A stretch of DNA of 64,000 bases from Streptomyces sp. NBC_01306 (GTDB lineage: Bacteria; Actinomycetota; Actinomycetes; Streptomycetales; Streptomycetaceae). A model generated the notes under the pieces. That model was not told the DNA's origin. It searched no databases and worked only from the letters and a program-made list of their open reading frames with translations. The stretch spans positions 3,188,001-3,252,000 of the forward strand of contig NZ_JAPEPC010000001.1 in the NCBI RefSeq assembly GCF_026340465.1, written 5' to 3'. Positions 47,282 to 56,610 of the stretch are shown one piece after another. Within the stretch, counting starts at the first letter, position 1, and every line of letters begins with the position of its first letter. A program made the position numbers and the translations under genes.

Positions 47282-47325
47282 CAGCGGGCGGGCCGGAGGC
47301 CACCGCGTGACAGGGCGGGGCGGGG

Positions 47326-47820
47326 CTACTTCCGCAGCTTGGTGACCGGCAGCATGCAGTGTGCGGAGGTGGCGAGCATGCCCTCGTCGCCGACGAAGGC
47401 GCTGAGGACCTCCTCGGAGACGGGCCTGCCCGGCACCGCCTCCGGCCACGGCTTGCTCGCGAACATGAAGTGCACCTCGCCGCGGTCGGCCACGGCCTGG
47501 AGCCACTCCGGCGGGACCGGGCACTGAGCGCTCAGATACGGCATGTTGATGGCGGCCTGGCCGCCCTCGACGAGCAGCTTGACCGGGAAGCCGGGCCGGG
47601 AGCCGTCGGCCAGCGAGCTGCCCAGCGGGATGCCGAGCTCGCCGAAGAGCGTGCGTACGGCGGCCTCGCCCGCCTCGGCACCGTCCTTGCCGTCACCGAG
47701 TGAATAGGCCAGCAGATAGGGCGTGTTGTTCGTTTCGGGGTCGCCGGACCAGGCGAGCACGGAGAGGGTGCCCAAATGGTCGCGCTGGACACTGCTTGTG
47801 GCGGTGTGGGATGCGGTCAT
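47326..47820 (-). CDS. DUF5949-like protein
   Basis: The 164-residue soluble protein starts at ATG 47818-47820 (MTASHTATSSVQRDHLGTLSVLAWSGD). Features such as YLLAYSLGDGKDGAEAGEAAVRTLF and a late LLATSAHCMLPVTKLRK-like end match what I know as DUF5949, a Streptomyces family without known function. It is convergent with the P450 gene, 44 bp between stops. Confidence 0.7.
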   Translation of the reverse strand: MTASHTATSSVQRDHLGTLSVLAWSGDPETNNTPYLLAYSLGDGKDGAEAGEAAVRTLFGELGIPLGSSLADGSRPGFPVKLLVEGGQAAINMPYLSAQCPVPPEWLQAVADRGEVHFMFASKPWPEAVPGRPVSEEVLSAFVGDEGMLATSAHCMLPVTKLRK

Positions 47821-48156
47821 GGCTCGGCACCCTAGTGGCGGGCCGGGACGCCCAGGGTGGCCGTTCACCCGGATGGCGGAACCGCGGGCCGCAAACCACC
47901 GGTCAGGGCGTACGCGTGTGTCACCGGCCCCCGAGCCACGGCGTGGCGTCGCGCCCTTCACCTGGATGGAGCTGACTGAGGGTCACGGAACCCACCGATG
48001 GCCCAGCGCAGCGCGCCCATGCGGCCCGTCGGGTGGACGGTTTGACCAATAGCTCACGGTTCCGAGGATTCAGATTCCGTCACCTTCACCAGTGCACGAG
48101 TTCGAAGTTCACGAGTACACGAGTTCACCGGTACACGAGTTCACGAGGAGAAGCCC
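47821..48156. other. Divergent gap with direct repeats before the GH26-like gene
   Basis: The 336-bp gap carries two exact copies of GTACACGAGTTCAC (48115-48128 and 48131-48144) and a third degenerate copy at 48092-48105, all ending 13 bp before the GH26-like start. They may bind a regulator or be simple repeat expansion. ACGAGGAGAAGC just before the ATG is the ribosome site. Confidence 0.6.
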
Positions 48157-49431
48157 ATGCCGCATTCACGCCGTCGGTTGAGGGGCGCTTGCATCGCTGG
48201 TGTGGCCACCGGTCTTCTCCTGACCGGTGCGGGCGGCGCGCACGGAGCACTCAAGCCGCCGCCCCCTCCGGCCCCGTCCCCCTCCGGATCCGCTCCTGTG
48301 GCGCCGAAGGATGCGGCACCCGCGGCGAAGGACTCCGTACCCACTGCGCCGAAGGGCCCCCTGCCCGCCGTGCCGAAGGACTCCGTGCCCGCGGTGGGCG
48401 CCTACCTGGACTACGGGCCGGAGGGCATCGCACGGATGGCGGACCTCTCGCACTGGCTGGGCGGTGCGGAGCTGCGGGTGGGGCACACCTACCTGCCGGG
48501 CGACGTCTGGTCGAACATCGAGGGGCAGCCCGACTTCCTCAGCCCCTGGGCGAAGTGGCGGCGCGCCAAGCCCGACCGGATGTTCGTGCTCAACGTGCCC
48601 ATGCAGGAGCACAACGAGGACAACCTGTCGGACGACGAGGTCCGGGACCTCATCGGTCAGGGAGCCCGGGGCGACTTCGACGACCACTACCGCAAGCTGG
48701 CCACCCGGCTGGTGCGGCTGGGGGTCCCCGACACGGTGATCGTGCTGGGCTGGGAGATGAACGGCACGACCTACACCCAGCGCTGCGGCCCCGACCCGCA
48801 GGGCTGGAAGACGTACTGGAACCGGATCGTCACCGCGATGCGCTCCGTCCCCGGCCAGAAGTTCAAGTTCGACTTCACGCCCAACCGCGGCCCGGACGAC
48901 ATCCCCTGGACGCAGTGCTACCCGGGCGACCGCACGGTGGACATCGTGGGGATGGACTCGTACGACCAGCCGCCGGGCGACACCTTCGAGGACCAGGTGA
49001 AGGGGCCGTACGGACTCCAGGCGCAGGTCGACTTCGCGACCGCGCACAAGAAGCAGATCTCCTACCCCGAGTGGGGGCTCTACAGGAACGGCGACGACAC
49101 CGACTACATGCGCGGGATGCTGGCCTGGTTCGACGCGCACAGACCGCTCTACCAGACCATCACGGACTACTGCCCGCACGGTGTATGGCAGTGCGACGAG
49201 AACCCCGACGCGTCGAAGATCTTCCGGACCGCGGTGTCCCAGGAGACCGAGCAGGAGCCGGGCACCGAACCGAGCACCGAACCGAGCACGGAGCCGAAGC
49301 CGACCGGGCCGGAGCCGACGGAGCCGGAGCCGATGGGTGGGAAGCGGTGGTGCGTCCGGATCGACCTGGGCAAGTGGGCCAACCCCTGGTTCAAGCCCCG
49401 GAAGATCTGCTGGACCCTGCCGAAGGACTGA
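48157..49431 (+). CDS. Secreted GH26-like glycoside hydrolase (beta-mannanase fold)
   Basis: The 424-residue protein has a signal peptide (RRLRGACIAGVATGLLLTGAG), a Pro/Lys linker with APKD repeats (30-75), and a GH26-type TIM barrel. The acid/base Glu is in VLGWEMNG, the nucleophile Glu in ISYPEWGLY. An acidic Thr/Pro/Glu linker leads to a small C-terminal segment with paired cysteines (WCVRIDLGKWANPWFKPRKICW) that may bind carbohydrate. It converges on the exopolysaccharide operon, 57 bp away. Confidence 0.88.
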   Translation: MPHSRRRLRGACIAGVATGLLLTGAGGAHGALKPPPPPAPSPSGSAPVAPKDAAPAAKDSVPTAPKGPLPAVPKDSVPAVGAYLDYGPEGIARMADLSHWLGGAELRVGHTYLPGDVWSNIEGQPDFLSPWAKWRRAKPDRMFVLNVPMQEHNEDNLSDDEVRDLIGQGARGDFDDHYRKLATRLVRLGVPDTVIVLGWEMNGTTYTQRCGPDPQGWKTYWNRIVTAMRSVPGQKFKFDFTPNRGPDDIPWTQCYPGDRTVDIVGMDSYDQPPGDTFEDQVKGPYGLQAQVDFATAHKKQISYPEWGLYRNGDDTDYMRGMLAWFDAHRPLYQTITDYCPHGVWQCDENPDASKIFRTAVSQETEQEPGTEPSTEPSTEPKPTGPEPTEPEPMGGKRWCVRIDLGKWANPWFKPRKICWTLPKD

Positions 49432-49488
49432 CGGGCTAAGGGTTGACGGGACGGCCGGCAGGACGGCGGGCGGCGGGACGGCGGGCGA

Positions 49489-50706
49489 TCACCGCCCGCC
49501 GTCGGGTGACCTGCCCGCCCGCCGGCCGCCGATCCGGATGCGCCACTCGCGTGCCACGGGCCCGAGGGAGCGCACCGCGTCGGCCGCCCGGTCCCGGCCC
49601 GCCAGCTGGGCCGCGTACAGGTTCAGCGCCGGGGCGAGCGCTGCCGGTGCGAGCAGCAGCCGCTGGTTGGTCACCACGGCCGGGCGCCAGTGGCTCTTGT
49701 ACGGCTCGGTGCCGCGCAGCAGGCTGATGACGGTCCGGCCGCTGTCCGCCGCGTGCCGGGCGTCGCGGCGCAGCAGCATCGTCGCCACGTCGACCTTCTT
49801 CGTACGGAGCTCGGGGTCGGCGCCGTACAGATAGCCGCCGCTGAGCTGTGCGGACTGGAGCGTGACATTGGCGGCGACCACCGCGCCGTCCAGCCGGTAC
49901 TCGGTGAGCGCCGCGTCGCCGTCCCTGACCATGCGCTGGGTGGCGCGTGTCAGGTGTTCGGCGAACCGGGGCCTGAGGTGCTCGGGTGTGACCCCGCGCC
50001 CGCGCCACTGGAGCTCGTGCAGCCGCAGCAACTCCCTGATGGTGCACGGCACTTCGTGCTCGGCGACGGCGCGCTCCTCGATCCGCAGCGCGTCGAGCTT
50101 GCGCAGCTTGGCCCGGACCCGCTGGGCCCGTGCGGAGGCCAGCCGCTTCACCAGCTGGTCGATGGGTTCGGCGGGCAGTTCGAGGCAGACCGAGTCACTG
50201 AGCCTGCGCCGGGCCCCCGTCCAGCGGGCGTACAGCTGCTCGGCAGCGGCTCCCGGCCGCACCTCGCGCAGGTCGATCACCGCGTACCGGGCGGCCCGGC
50301 GCAGCCCCTCGGCGAGCGCGGCGAGCGTACGGGGCGGCTGCGAGCCGTCGATGAGGACATCCGAGAAGTCGGAGATGCCGCCGCCCAACGGGACCAGCAG
50401 CGGCAGCGGGCGGTGCACGAGCATCAGCGGGGCGGCTCCCACCAGCCGTCCGCCACGCCGTACGAGCACCACCCGCAGCCGGCCCGGTGTGCCGTACGAG
50501 AGCCACCAGGAGTGCAGCCAGGGGTGGCTCTGGAACGGGGTGGCGGTGGCGCAGCCGCGGTGCAGCGCCATCCACTGGGTCTCCAGCGCCGCGAACTGCC
50601 GCTCGTCGCGGCACAACGTCACGGACAGGCCGGCACCGGCACCGGTTCCGGTCGCGGTCCCAGTTCCGGTTCCAGCCCCGGTCCCGGCCCCGGTGGCCAC
50701 CGCCAT
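49489..50706 (-). CDS. GNAT acyltransferase, CelD/FemAB-like, exopolysaccharide operon
   Basis: The 405-residue protein has two GNAT-like halves: FQSHPWLHSWWLSYGTPGRLRVVLVRRGGRLVGAAPLML near residue 60-110 and VVAANVTLQSAQLSGGYLYGADPELR in the acetyltransf_6 part. CelD/BcsL-type enzymes are linked to polysaccharide decoration. Residues 4-26 are a Gly/Thr/Ala run from a 6-bp DNA repeat, probably not folded. The start shares one base with the preceding stop (TGATG). Last gene of the operon. Confidence 0.82.
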   Translation of the reverse strand: MAVATGAGTGAGTGTGTATGTGAGAGLSVTLCRDERQFAALETQWMALHRGCATATPFQSHPWLHSWWLSYGTPGRLRVVLVRRGGRLVGAAPLMLVHRPLPLLVPLGGGISDFSDVLIDGSQPPRTLAALAEGLRRAARYAVIDLREVRPGAAAEQLYARWTGARRRLSDSVCLELPAEPIDQLVKRLASARAQRVRAKLRKLDALRIEERAVAEHEVPCTIRELLRLHELQWRGRGVTPEHLRPRFAEHLTRATQRMVRDGDAALTEYRLDGAVVAANVTLQSAQLSGGYLYGADPELRTKKVDVATMLLRRDARHAADSGRTVISLLRGTEPYKSHWRPAVVTNQRLLLAPAALAPALNLYAAQLAGRDRAADAVRSLGPVAREWRIRIGGRRAGRSPDGGR

Positions 50707-51410
50707 CAGACGTGTTCCTTCTGCTGGGCGGGCTCGGCGAGCGCGTCGGACCCGGTGGCCTGGGCGGGCGCCGGGACCGCGGTGCCGGTGCTCCCCTGCT
50801 TGCGGCGCGGGCGGACCAGCAGCGCGAGGGCGCCGACGAGGCCGCCCGCGCAGCCGCCGACGGCGATACTGACCGGCAACGAGGGCGAGACGGCGGCCGA
50901 CGGCGGGACGGCCTTGGAGAACAGGACGAGGCGGACGCCGGTGCTGTCCGAGGCGCCGTTGGCACCGGCGGTGAGCGCTCCGGCCACCGCGTTGGCGATG
51001 TGGGCGGCCGTGCCGGGGCGCGTCGCGCTGCCGGTGATGCCGATCATCGGGGACTCGGGTGAGGTCTCCGTCCTGACGTGCCGCCCCAGCGTCCGCGCCG
51101 GGACGCCCGCCGCCGGCTGCGCCGCGGCGAGGGTCGACGCACTGGTGGAGATACGGCCGTACGCCTGGGCGAAGCCGAGGGCGGTGGCCGGATCGGAGCC
51201 CTTGGCGGGCGCGGCGACGACATAGCTGGTGGCGGCGTAGTCGGGCGCCGCGAGCGCTCCGTACGACGCACCGCCGACCACACCGACGAGTGCGCAGAGC
51301 GGCAGCGGCCACCAGGCCGGCAGCGCGGCAGCGCGGCGGCGGACGGCCCGTCCGATGGTGCGGGGGATGGCGCGGTGCTCTTCGCGGGGCGAATCAGGCA
51401 TGGGGCTCAC
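50706..51410 (-). CDS. Wzz-like polysaccharide chain-length / co-polymerase protein
   Basis: The 234-residue protein has a first transmembrane helix (WWPLPLCALVGVVGGASYGALAA), an extracellular region with PDYAATSYVVAAP, and a second helix (SLPVSIAVGGCAGGLVGALALLV) followed by a basic tail. This two-helix layout is that of Wzz/YveK-like chain-length proteins, without an attached tyrosine kinase. GTG 51410 and ATG 51401 are alternative starts. Confidence 0.8.
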   Translation of the reverse strand: MSPMPDSPREEHRAIPRTIGRAVRRRAAALPAWWPLPLCALVGVVGGASYGALAAPDYAATSYVVAAPAKGSDPATALGFAQAYGRISTSASTLAAAQPAAGVPARTLGRHVRTETSPESPMIGITGSATRPGTAAHIANAVAGALTAGANGASDSTGVRLVLFSKAVPPSAAVSPSLPVSIAVGGCAGGLVGALALLVRPRRKQGSTGTAVPAPAQATGSDALAEPAQQKEHV

Positions 51411-51485
51411 TTCTCCGTCGGGATCTGCGTCGGGGGTCTGCGTCGGGGGTCTGCGTCGGCACGGGGTTACGGAACGGACCTGGGC

Positions 51486-52649
51486 TTACGGAACGGGCGT
51501 CACGAACGGAGGGCGTACGCGCGGAACGGCCGGGGCGGCCTCGGCGGCGCGGGCGTACACCCCGAGCAGGCTGCCGGCGCTGCGCGCGATGTCGTAGTGG
51601 CCGACCACCGCAGGCGGCTCCAGCCTCCGCACACCCAGCTCCAGTTGGTGACGGAGCGCCGCCTCGAACGCCCCGGCGCCGCCCGGCACCCGTACCGCGC
51701 CCGGCACCGGCTCCGCCGGCAGGTCGTCGAGCGCGGGGCAGGCGGCGTGCAGCACCGGAAGACCGGCGGCCAGTGCCTCGACCACCGCGAGCCCGAAGGA
51801 CTCCTCCTCGGACGCGGAGACGAAGACGTCCACCGCGTCCAGGACAGCGGGGACGGTCGGCCCGGTGTGCGGCCCGTCGGGCAGCGCGTCGCACTCGCCG
51901 AGGAAGTGGACGCGGTCACCGGCCCCCAGCCGCCCGGCGAGCGCCCGCAGCGGCTCCCGCTCGGGCCCGTCCCCGGCCAGCACCAGCCGGACCCCGGGCA
52001 GTGCGGCAACCGCCCGTACCAGCAGGTCGAACCGCTTGCCCGGCACCAGCCTGCCGACACCGCCCACCACGAAGTCGCCGGCCGGGATGTCGAGCAGGGC
52101 CCGGGTGGCGGCCCGTACCTGCGGGTCGTGCCGGAACCGCGCCCCGTCGATGCCGTTCGGTACGACATGGATGCGCCGCGCCGGGACGCCCCAGCGGCGC
52201 AGCCGGTCGGCGACGGTCGACGACACCGCGACGGTCGCGGACCCCAGCCGCTCGGTGCGCAGATACAGCGCGCGGGTGGACGGGGTGAGCGGGCGGCCCT
52301 CGATGTACCGCTCGCCCAGCGAGTGTTCGGTGGCGATCGTGGTGCGGACCCCGGCCAGCCGGGCGGCGATCCTGCCGTACACACAGGCGCGGTACAGATG
52401 GGTGTGGACCAGGTCGTACCGGCCGCGCCGGATCAGCCGGGTCAGCCGGGGGAGCGCGGTGAGGTCGCGGTTGCCGCCCATCCCCAGATGGGTGACGGAG
52501 ACCCCGTCGGCGCGCAGCCCGTCGGCGACCGGGCCGGGGTTGGTGAGGGTGACCACGTCGCACTCGACGGGCAACCGGCGCAGCAGCAGCCGCAGTTGCT
52601 GCTCGGCGCCGCCGACGCCGAGCCCGGTGATGATGTGCAGGACCCTCAC
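51486..52649 (-). CDS. GT4-family glycosyltransferase, exopolysaccharide operon
   Basis: The 387-residue GT-B enzyme begins RVLHIITGLGVGGAEQQLRLLL, typical of GT4 (WcaA/EpsF-like). HTHLYRACVYGRIAARLAGV and the C-terminal nucleotide-sugar motif FVSASEEESFGLAVVEALAAGLPV with the EX7E acids follow. It adds a sugar to the lipid-linked repeat unit. The GTG start overlaps the deacetylase stop by 4 bp. Confidence 0.92.
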   Translation of the reverse strand: MRVLHIITGLGVGGAEQQLRLLLRRLPVECDVVTLTNPGPVADGLRADGVSVTHLGMGGNRDLTALPRLTRLIRRGRYDLVHTHLYRACVYGRIAARLAGVRTTIATEHSLGERYIEGRPLTPSTRALYLRTERLGSATVAVSSTVADRLRRWGVPARRIHVVPNGIDGARFRHDPQVRAATRALLDIPAGDFVVGGVGRLVPGKRFDLLVRAVAALPGVRLVLAGDGPEREPLRALAGRLGAGDRVHFLGECDALPDGPHTGPTVPAVLDAVDVFVSASEEESFGLAVVEALAAGLPVLHAACPALDDLPAEPVPGAVRVPGGAGAFEAALRHQLELGVRRLEPPAVVGHYDIARSAGSLLGVYARAAEAAPAVPRVRPPFVTPVP

Positions 52650-53437
52650 CGGCTGCCTCCGGGCGCCGGCTGCCGCAGTTGGCGCAATTGACGCAGCTGG
52701 TGCAGCTGGTGCAGCGCCCGTTTGGTGTCCAGTCGCAGGCCTCGGTCGGCGTGGCTGATGTGGGTGCGGGCCAGCGCGTGGTCGCCGGCGAGCGGCCCGG
52801 GGGCGATGGCACAGCCGTAGGAGTATCCGGCGTCGCGCACGGCGTCGACGGTCCGCCGGTCGAGGGTGCCGTACGGGTAGCAGAAGCCCTCCGGTGCGAC
52901 CCCGGTGATCCGGCGGAGCAGCTCGCGGCTCCCCCGGGTCTCCTGGCGCAGCTCGTCGTCGACCAGCTCGGTGAGGTCCTGGTGGTACAGGCCGTGCGAG
53001 CCGATCTCCATGCCGGCCGCGGCGGCGGCCCGGATGCCGTCCTCGGTGAGGAGCGGCTTGCGCGGGCCGAGCGCGTCCCAGGCGTTCTCGCCGCCCGGCC
53101 TGCCGGGCAGCACGAACAGGGTGGCCGTGCACCCGTGGAGCTTCAGCAGCGGCAGCGCGTGGTCGGTGAAGTCGCGGTAGCCGTCGTCGAAGGTGAGCCC
53201 GACAAGACCGCGCCCGCGCCCCTCGGCGCGGGCCCGCAGCAGGGCCCCGACGCCGACGCCGGTCAGCCCGCGCCGTCTGAGCCGGCGCAGCTGGTGGCCG
53301 AGGCGCTCGGGCGAGACGGTGATGCCGTACGGGTCGTCGGCCGGGTCGGCCACCGAGTGGTACATCAGGATCCACGGCTGGATACGGGACCGGGGCGCGG
53401 GCGGAGCGGCGTCACGTGACGCCGTATCAGCGGACAT
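52646..53437 (-). CDS. Polysaccharide deacetylase (NodB family)
   Basis: The 263-residue CE4 enzyme shows the motif 1 catalytic/metal Asp pair TFDDGYRDF, motif 2 HSH-equivalent IGSHGLYHQDL and a C-terminal CYPYGTLDRRT motif. It probably removes N-acetyl groups from the polymer. No signal peptide is seen, so it may act on cytoplasmic lipid-linked sugars. The last 15 residues (LHQLHQLRQLRQLRQ) come from a 9-bp repeat. The start overlaps the flippase end by 11 bp. Confidence 0.88.
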   Translation of the reverse strand: MSADTASRDAAPPAPRSRIQPWILMYHSVADPADDPYGITVSPERLGHQLRRLRRRGLTGVGVGALLRARAEGRGRGLVGLTFDDGYRDFTDHALPLLKLHGCTATLFVLPGRPGGENAWDALGPRKPLLTEDGIRAAAAAGMEIGSHGLYHQDLTELVDDELRQETRGSRELLRRITGVAPEGFCYPYGTLDRRTVDAVRDAGYSYGCAIAPGPLAGDHALARTHISHADRGLRLDTKRALHQLHQLRQLRQLRQPAPGGSR

Positions 53438-55139
53438 GGCGGAACCTTCGCTTGGTGAGATCGAGCAGGCCGACGATTTCGGGGGCGCGCAGCGCCAGTG
53501 CCGCCGCCGCGAACACACCGGGCACCAGCAGGCAGCCGGCCGCCAGGCTCGCCACCGCGCCGGGGATCAGCGGTGCGGCGAACAGGCCCACCGCGCAGGC
53601 GGCGACGGCTGCGGCGGACAGCCTGGCGAGCGTCAGGGCGACCCCGCGTACATGGATGGAGACGACCCGCGAGCCGAGCCCGCGGAGCAGCAGCACAGCG
53701 GTGACGGTGATCCCCAGGGCGTTGGACGCGGTGATGCCGTAGACCCCCCACGGGCCGACGGCGAGCGCGCCGGCGACCCCGTTGACGAGGAGTCCTGCGG
53801 CCATCGCGGCGGCCGGGAACCAGGTGGGGCGCACCGTCGAGAAGAACGGTCTGCCCAGCGCGCCCACCAGACACTGCCCGAGCAGCCCGAGGGCGTAGAC
53901 CCGCATGATGGAAGCGGTGGTCGCGGTGTCGGCTGCGCTGAACGCACCGCGCTGGAAGAGGACTTCGATGATCTGCGGCGCGTAGGCGACGACGACCGCC
54001 GTACCGGCCAGCACGACGACCCCGGCCAGCGCCAGATCGCGTTCGACCCGGCGCCGCGCCTGGTCGCCCTCGCCGTCGGCGACGGCCTTGGCGACCACCG
54101 GGAAGGTGACCGTGCAGATCATCAGCGACAGCATCATCGGCACCTGCGCGACCTTCTGCGCGTAGTTCAGGTGCGAGATGGACCCGGCGGGCAGCGAAGC
54201 GGCCAGGAACCGCTCGACGAGGACCTGGGACTGACGGCAGACGGTGAAGATGAGGACGGGCGCCAGCACCCCGAGACCGAGCAGAGCGGGCCGCGCGGCG
54301 GGGACCGCGCCGATGAGCGGAGCCTCGCCGTTGAGCAGGGTCTGGCCAGTGAGTACGGTCTCGCCGCCGGACGGCCGTACGGCCAGGTGCCTGACGAAGG
54401 CGGGCAGTTGGGCCAGCACCATCAGGACGCTGCCCGCGGCGACCCCGGCCGCGGCGGCGCGTACCCCCCACAGGGAGTGCAGCACCAGCATGGTGACGAT
54501 GATGCCGACGTTGTACGCGACGTAGATCGTGGCGGGCGGCAGATAGCTGCGGTGCGCCCGCAGCGCCGCGCTGAGATAGCCGGTGACCCCGAACGAGAGC
54601 ACGGTGAGCGCGGTCAACCGCGTGCACTGGACGGCGACTTGCGGCTCGGCGAGGCCGGGTGCGAGCAGCTCCACGATCACCGGGGCGCCCAGCACGAGGA
54701 GCCCGGTGGTGCAGCCGAGCAGGACGAGCAGCCGCGGCAGGGTGGCCGAGACCAGACTCCGTACGGGGTCCGGGTGCTCCCCCGCGGCGCGGCGGGCCAG
54801 CGCGTGGCTGAAGGCCGGTACGAGCACCAGCGCCATCGCGTCCTCGATGAGCAGCGTGGACGCCATCTCCGGCACGGTCCAGGAGATCAGGAAGGCGTCG
54901 CTGTCGCTGCCCGCGCCGAAGAGATGCGCGATGCTCTGGTCCCGGACCAGACCGAGCACCGACCCGGCGACGGTCAGCGCCGCGGTGATCGCGGCGGCCC
55001 TGGCCAGTACCTTCCCGAGCCGTGGCGGTCCCTGCTGCGGCACGGGCGGCGTGTGGACCGCGACGGGCGGCGGCGGCACGGCGGTACGGGCCGTAGCGCG
55101 CGGGCCGGTGCCGGTGGCCGTCTCGTTCATCCGGTTCAT
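53427..55139 (-). CDS. MurJ/Wzx-like lipid-linked oligosaccharide flippase
   Basis: The 570-residue protein has about 14 helices of the MVF/MurJ fold: AITAALTVAGSVLGLVRDQSIAHLFGAGSDSDAFLISW near the first helix is the MurJ signature, and EVLFQRGAFSAADT is typical of the latter half. In this operon it probably flips the exopolysaccharide repeat unit. It overlaps both neighbouring genes. Confidence 0.9.
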   Translation of the reverse strand: MNRMNETATGTGPRATARTAVPPPPVAVHTPPVPQQGPPRLGKVLARAAAITAALTVAGSVLGLVRDQSIAHLFGAGSDSDAFLISWTVPEMASTLLIEDAMALVLVPAFSHALARRAAGEHPDPVRSLVSATLPRLLVLLGCTTGLLVLGAPVIVELLAPGLAEPQVAVQCTRLTALTVLSFGVTGYLSAALRAHRSYLPPATIYVAYNVGIIVTMLVLHSLWGVRAAAAGVAAGSVLMVLAQLPAFVRHLAVRPSGGETVLTGQTLLNGEAPLIGAVPAARPALLGLGVLAPVLIFTVCRQSQVLVERFLAASLPAGSISHLNYAQKVAQVPMMLSLMICTVTFPVVAKAVADGEGDQARRRVERDLALAGVVVLAGTAVVVAYAPQIIEVLFQRGAFSAADTATTASIMRVYALGLLGQCLVGALGRPFFSTVRPTWFPAAAMAAGLLVNGVAGALAVGPWGVYGITASNALGITVTAVLLLRGLGSRVVSIHVRGVALTLARLSAAAVAACAVGLFAAPLIPGAVASLAAGCLLVPGVFAAAALALRAPEIVGLLDLTKRRFRHVR

Positions 55140-56608
55140 ACGGCGCCCGGCCGTACGGAGGCGGGCGTCAGGGCGGCGCCGGGGGACGCCGGGCCCGGAG
55201 TGACGGCGCCGGGAAGCGCCGGGCCCCGGGTGACAGCGCCGGGCTCCGGTCCCGTCAGTGCCCACCAGGCGATGAGGCCGAAGACGATGCCGGTGAGCGC
55301 GGTGGCGGGGCCGCCGATGTCCGCGTACAGGAAGTCGACCGTCTGCCAGAGCATCAGACCCACCGCCATGAGCCCGCAGTCGGCGGCCGCTCCGCTCCGT
55401 CTGCGCGCGGAGAAGAGGCGGCGTGCCCCGCCCGCCAGGAGAGCGGCCCAGCTGCCGGCCAGCGCGGTGATCCCGACGAGGCCCTGTTCGCTGAGGACCA
55501 GCAGATACATGTTGTGCGGCGAGAGCAGCGGCTGGCGCTGGAAGGCGTGGCCCGCGCCCGCCGTGTCGGAGCCCGACGAGAGCCCCAGTGAGGCGTGTCC
55601 GTCGCGGTAGGCGGGGAATCCCTTCAAGCCGACACCCGTCGCGGGCTCGTCGTGCCACATGCCGACCGCCGCCGCCCACATCGTGTACCGGTCGGTGACC
55701 GACTGGTCGGGGGCCGCGGTGACCTGGGTGATCGAGCCCAGCCGCTCGGTGATGAGCTGCGAGCCGACCCCGAATCCGCCGACGAGCACCACGGCGACCG
55801 CGACCGCGGCGGTCAGTGCGCGCACCGCCGTACGCAACCCGGCGAGCAGCACGACGGCGAGCACCGCGACCGCCGTGGCGATCCACGAGCCGCGGCTGAA
55901 GGAGAACGCGAGGGGCAGCACCAGCGCCACCGCGGCGGCGGTCGCGGCCGGGCGCACCCAGCGGGGCGCGCCGGGCGGCGGTCGCAGCGCGAGCCCGGTG
56001 GCCACGACCATCCCGAACGCCACGATGGTGGCCATCCCCATGACGTCGGTGGGGCCGAAGGTGCCGACGGCCCGGATGTCGGAGCCCATGTAGGAGGCGC
56101 CGCTGCGGGTCGCGTACTGCCAGACGCCGAACCCGCCCTGGACCAGGGCGAGTACGACGAAGAACCCGGCCACGAACCGGAAGTCGCGGGCGTCCCTGAG
56201 CAGCAGTACCACGGCCGCCGGCACCAGCACGAACACCTGGAGGTAGCGCACGAAGCCGGGGAGCGCGGCCACCGGGTCGGCGGCGGTCACGGTGGCGACG
56301 GCCAGCCCCACCACCGGAACGCCCAGCACGACAGCGGCGGCCGGGCTCAGCGGACGCGACCCCGGTCCCGTCCCGCGCAGCAGCCGTACCGCGCAGAACA
56401 GCACCAGGAACGCCGAAGCCATGTCGGACACGGAGATGTTGGTGGAGGTGCTCGCCCCGTTCCCGTACTCGAAGGGGACGGCCAGCAGCACGACGGGCGC
56501 GGCCACGGGCAGCACCGGCCACCAGCGGGCGAGCCGCCCGGAGAGCGGTGGGGCGGGCGGTCCGGTACGTGGCCGGGGCAGCACGGGGGCCGGGGTGAGG
56601 ACCGTCAC
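55136..56608 (-). CDS. O-antigen ligase/polymerase-like (Wzy) membrane protein
   Basis: The 490-residue protein has 11 or 12 helices. The large periplasmic loop contains TDRYTMWAAAVGMWHDEPATGVGLKGFPAYRDGHAS and LLSPHNMYLLVLSEQGLVG, the conserved Wzy_C/WaaL pattern. It should polymerise repeat units or ligate chains to an acceptor. The C-terminus has a Pro/Gly/Ala repeat. GTG at 56606-56608. Confidence 0.88.
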   Translation of the reverse strand: MTVLTPAPVLPRPRTGPPAPPLSGRLARWWPVLPVAAPVVLLAVPFEYGNGASTSTNISVSDMASAFLVLFCAVRLLRGTGPGSRPLSPAAAVVLGVPVVGLAVATVTAADPVAALPGFVRYLQVFVLVPAAVVLLLRDARDFRFVAGFFVVLALVQGGFGVWQYATRSGASYMGSDIRAVGTFGPTDVMGMATIVAFGMVVATGLALRPPPGAPRWVRPAATAAAVALVLPLAFSFSRGSWIATAVAVLAVVLLAGLRTAVRALTAAVAVAVVLVGGFGVGSQLITERLGSITQVTAAPDQSVTDRYTMWAAAVGMWHDEPATGVGLKGFPAYRDGHASLGLSSGSDTAGAGHAFQRQPLLSPHNMYLLVLSEQGLVGITALAGSWAALLAGGARRLFSARRRSGAAADCGLMAVGLMLWQTVDFLYADIGGPATALTGIVFGLIAWWALTGPEPGAVTRGPALPGAVTPGPASPGAALTPASVRPGAV

Positions 56609-56610
56609 GG

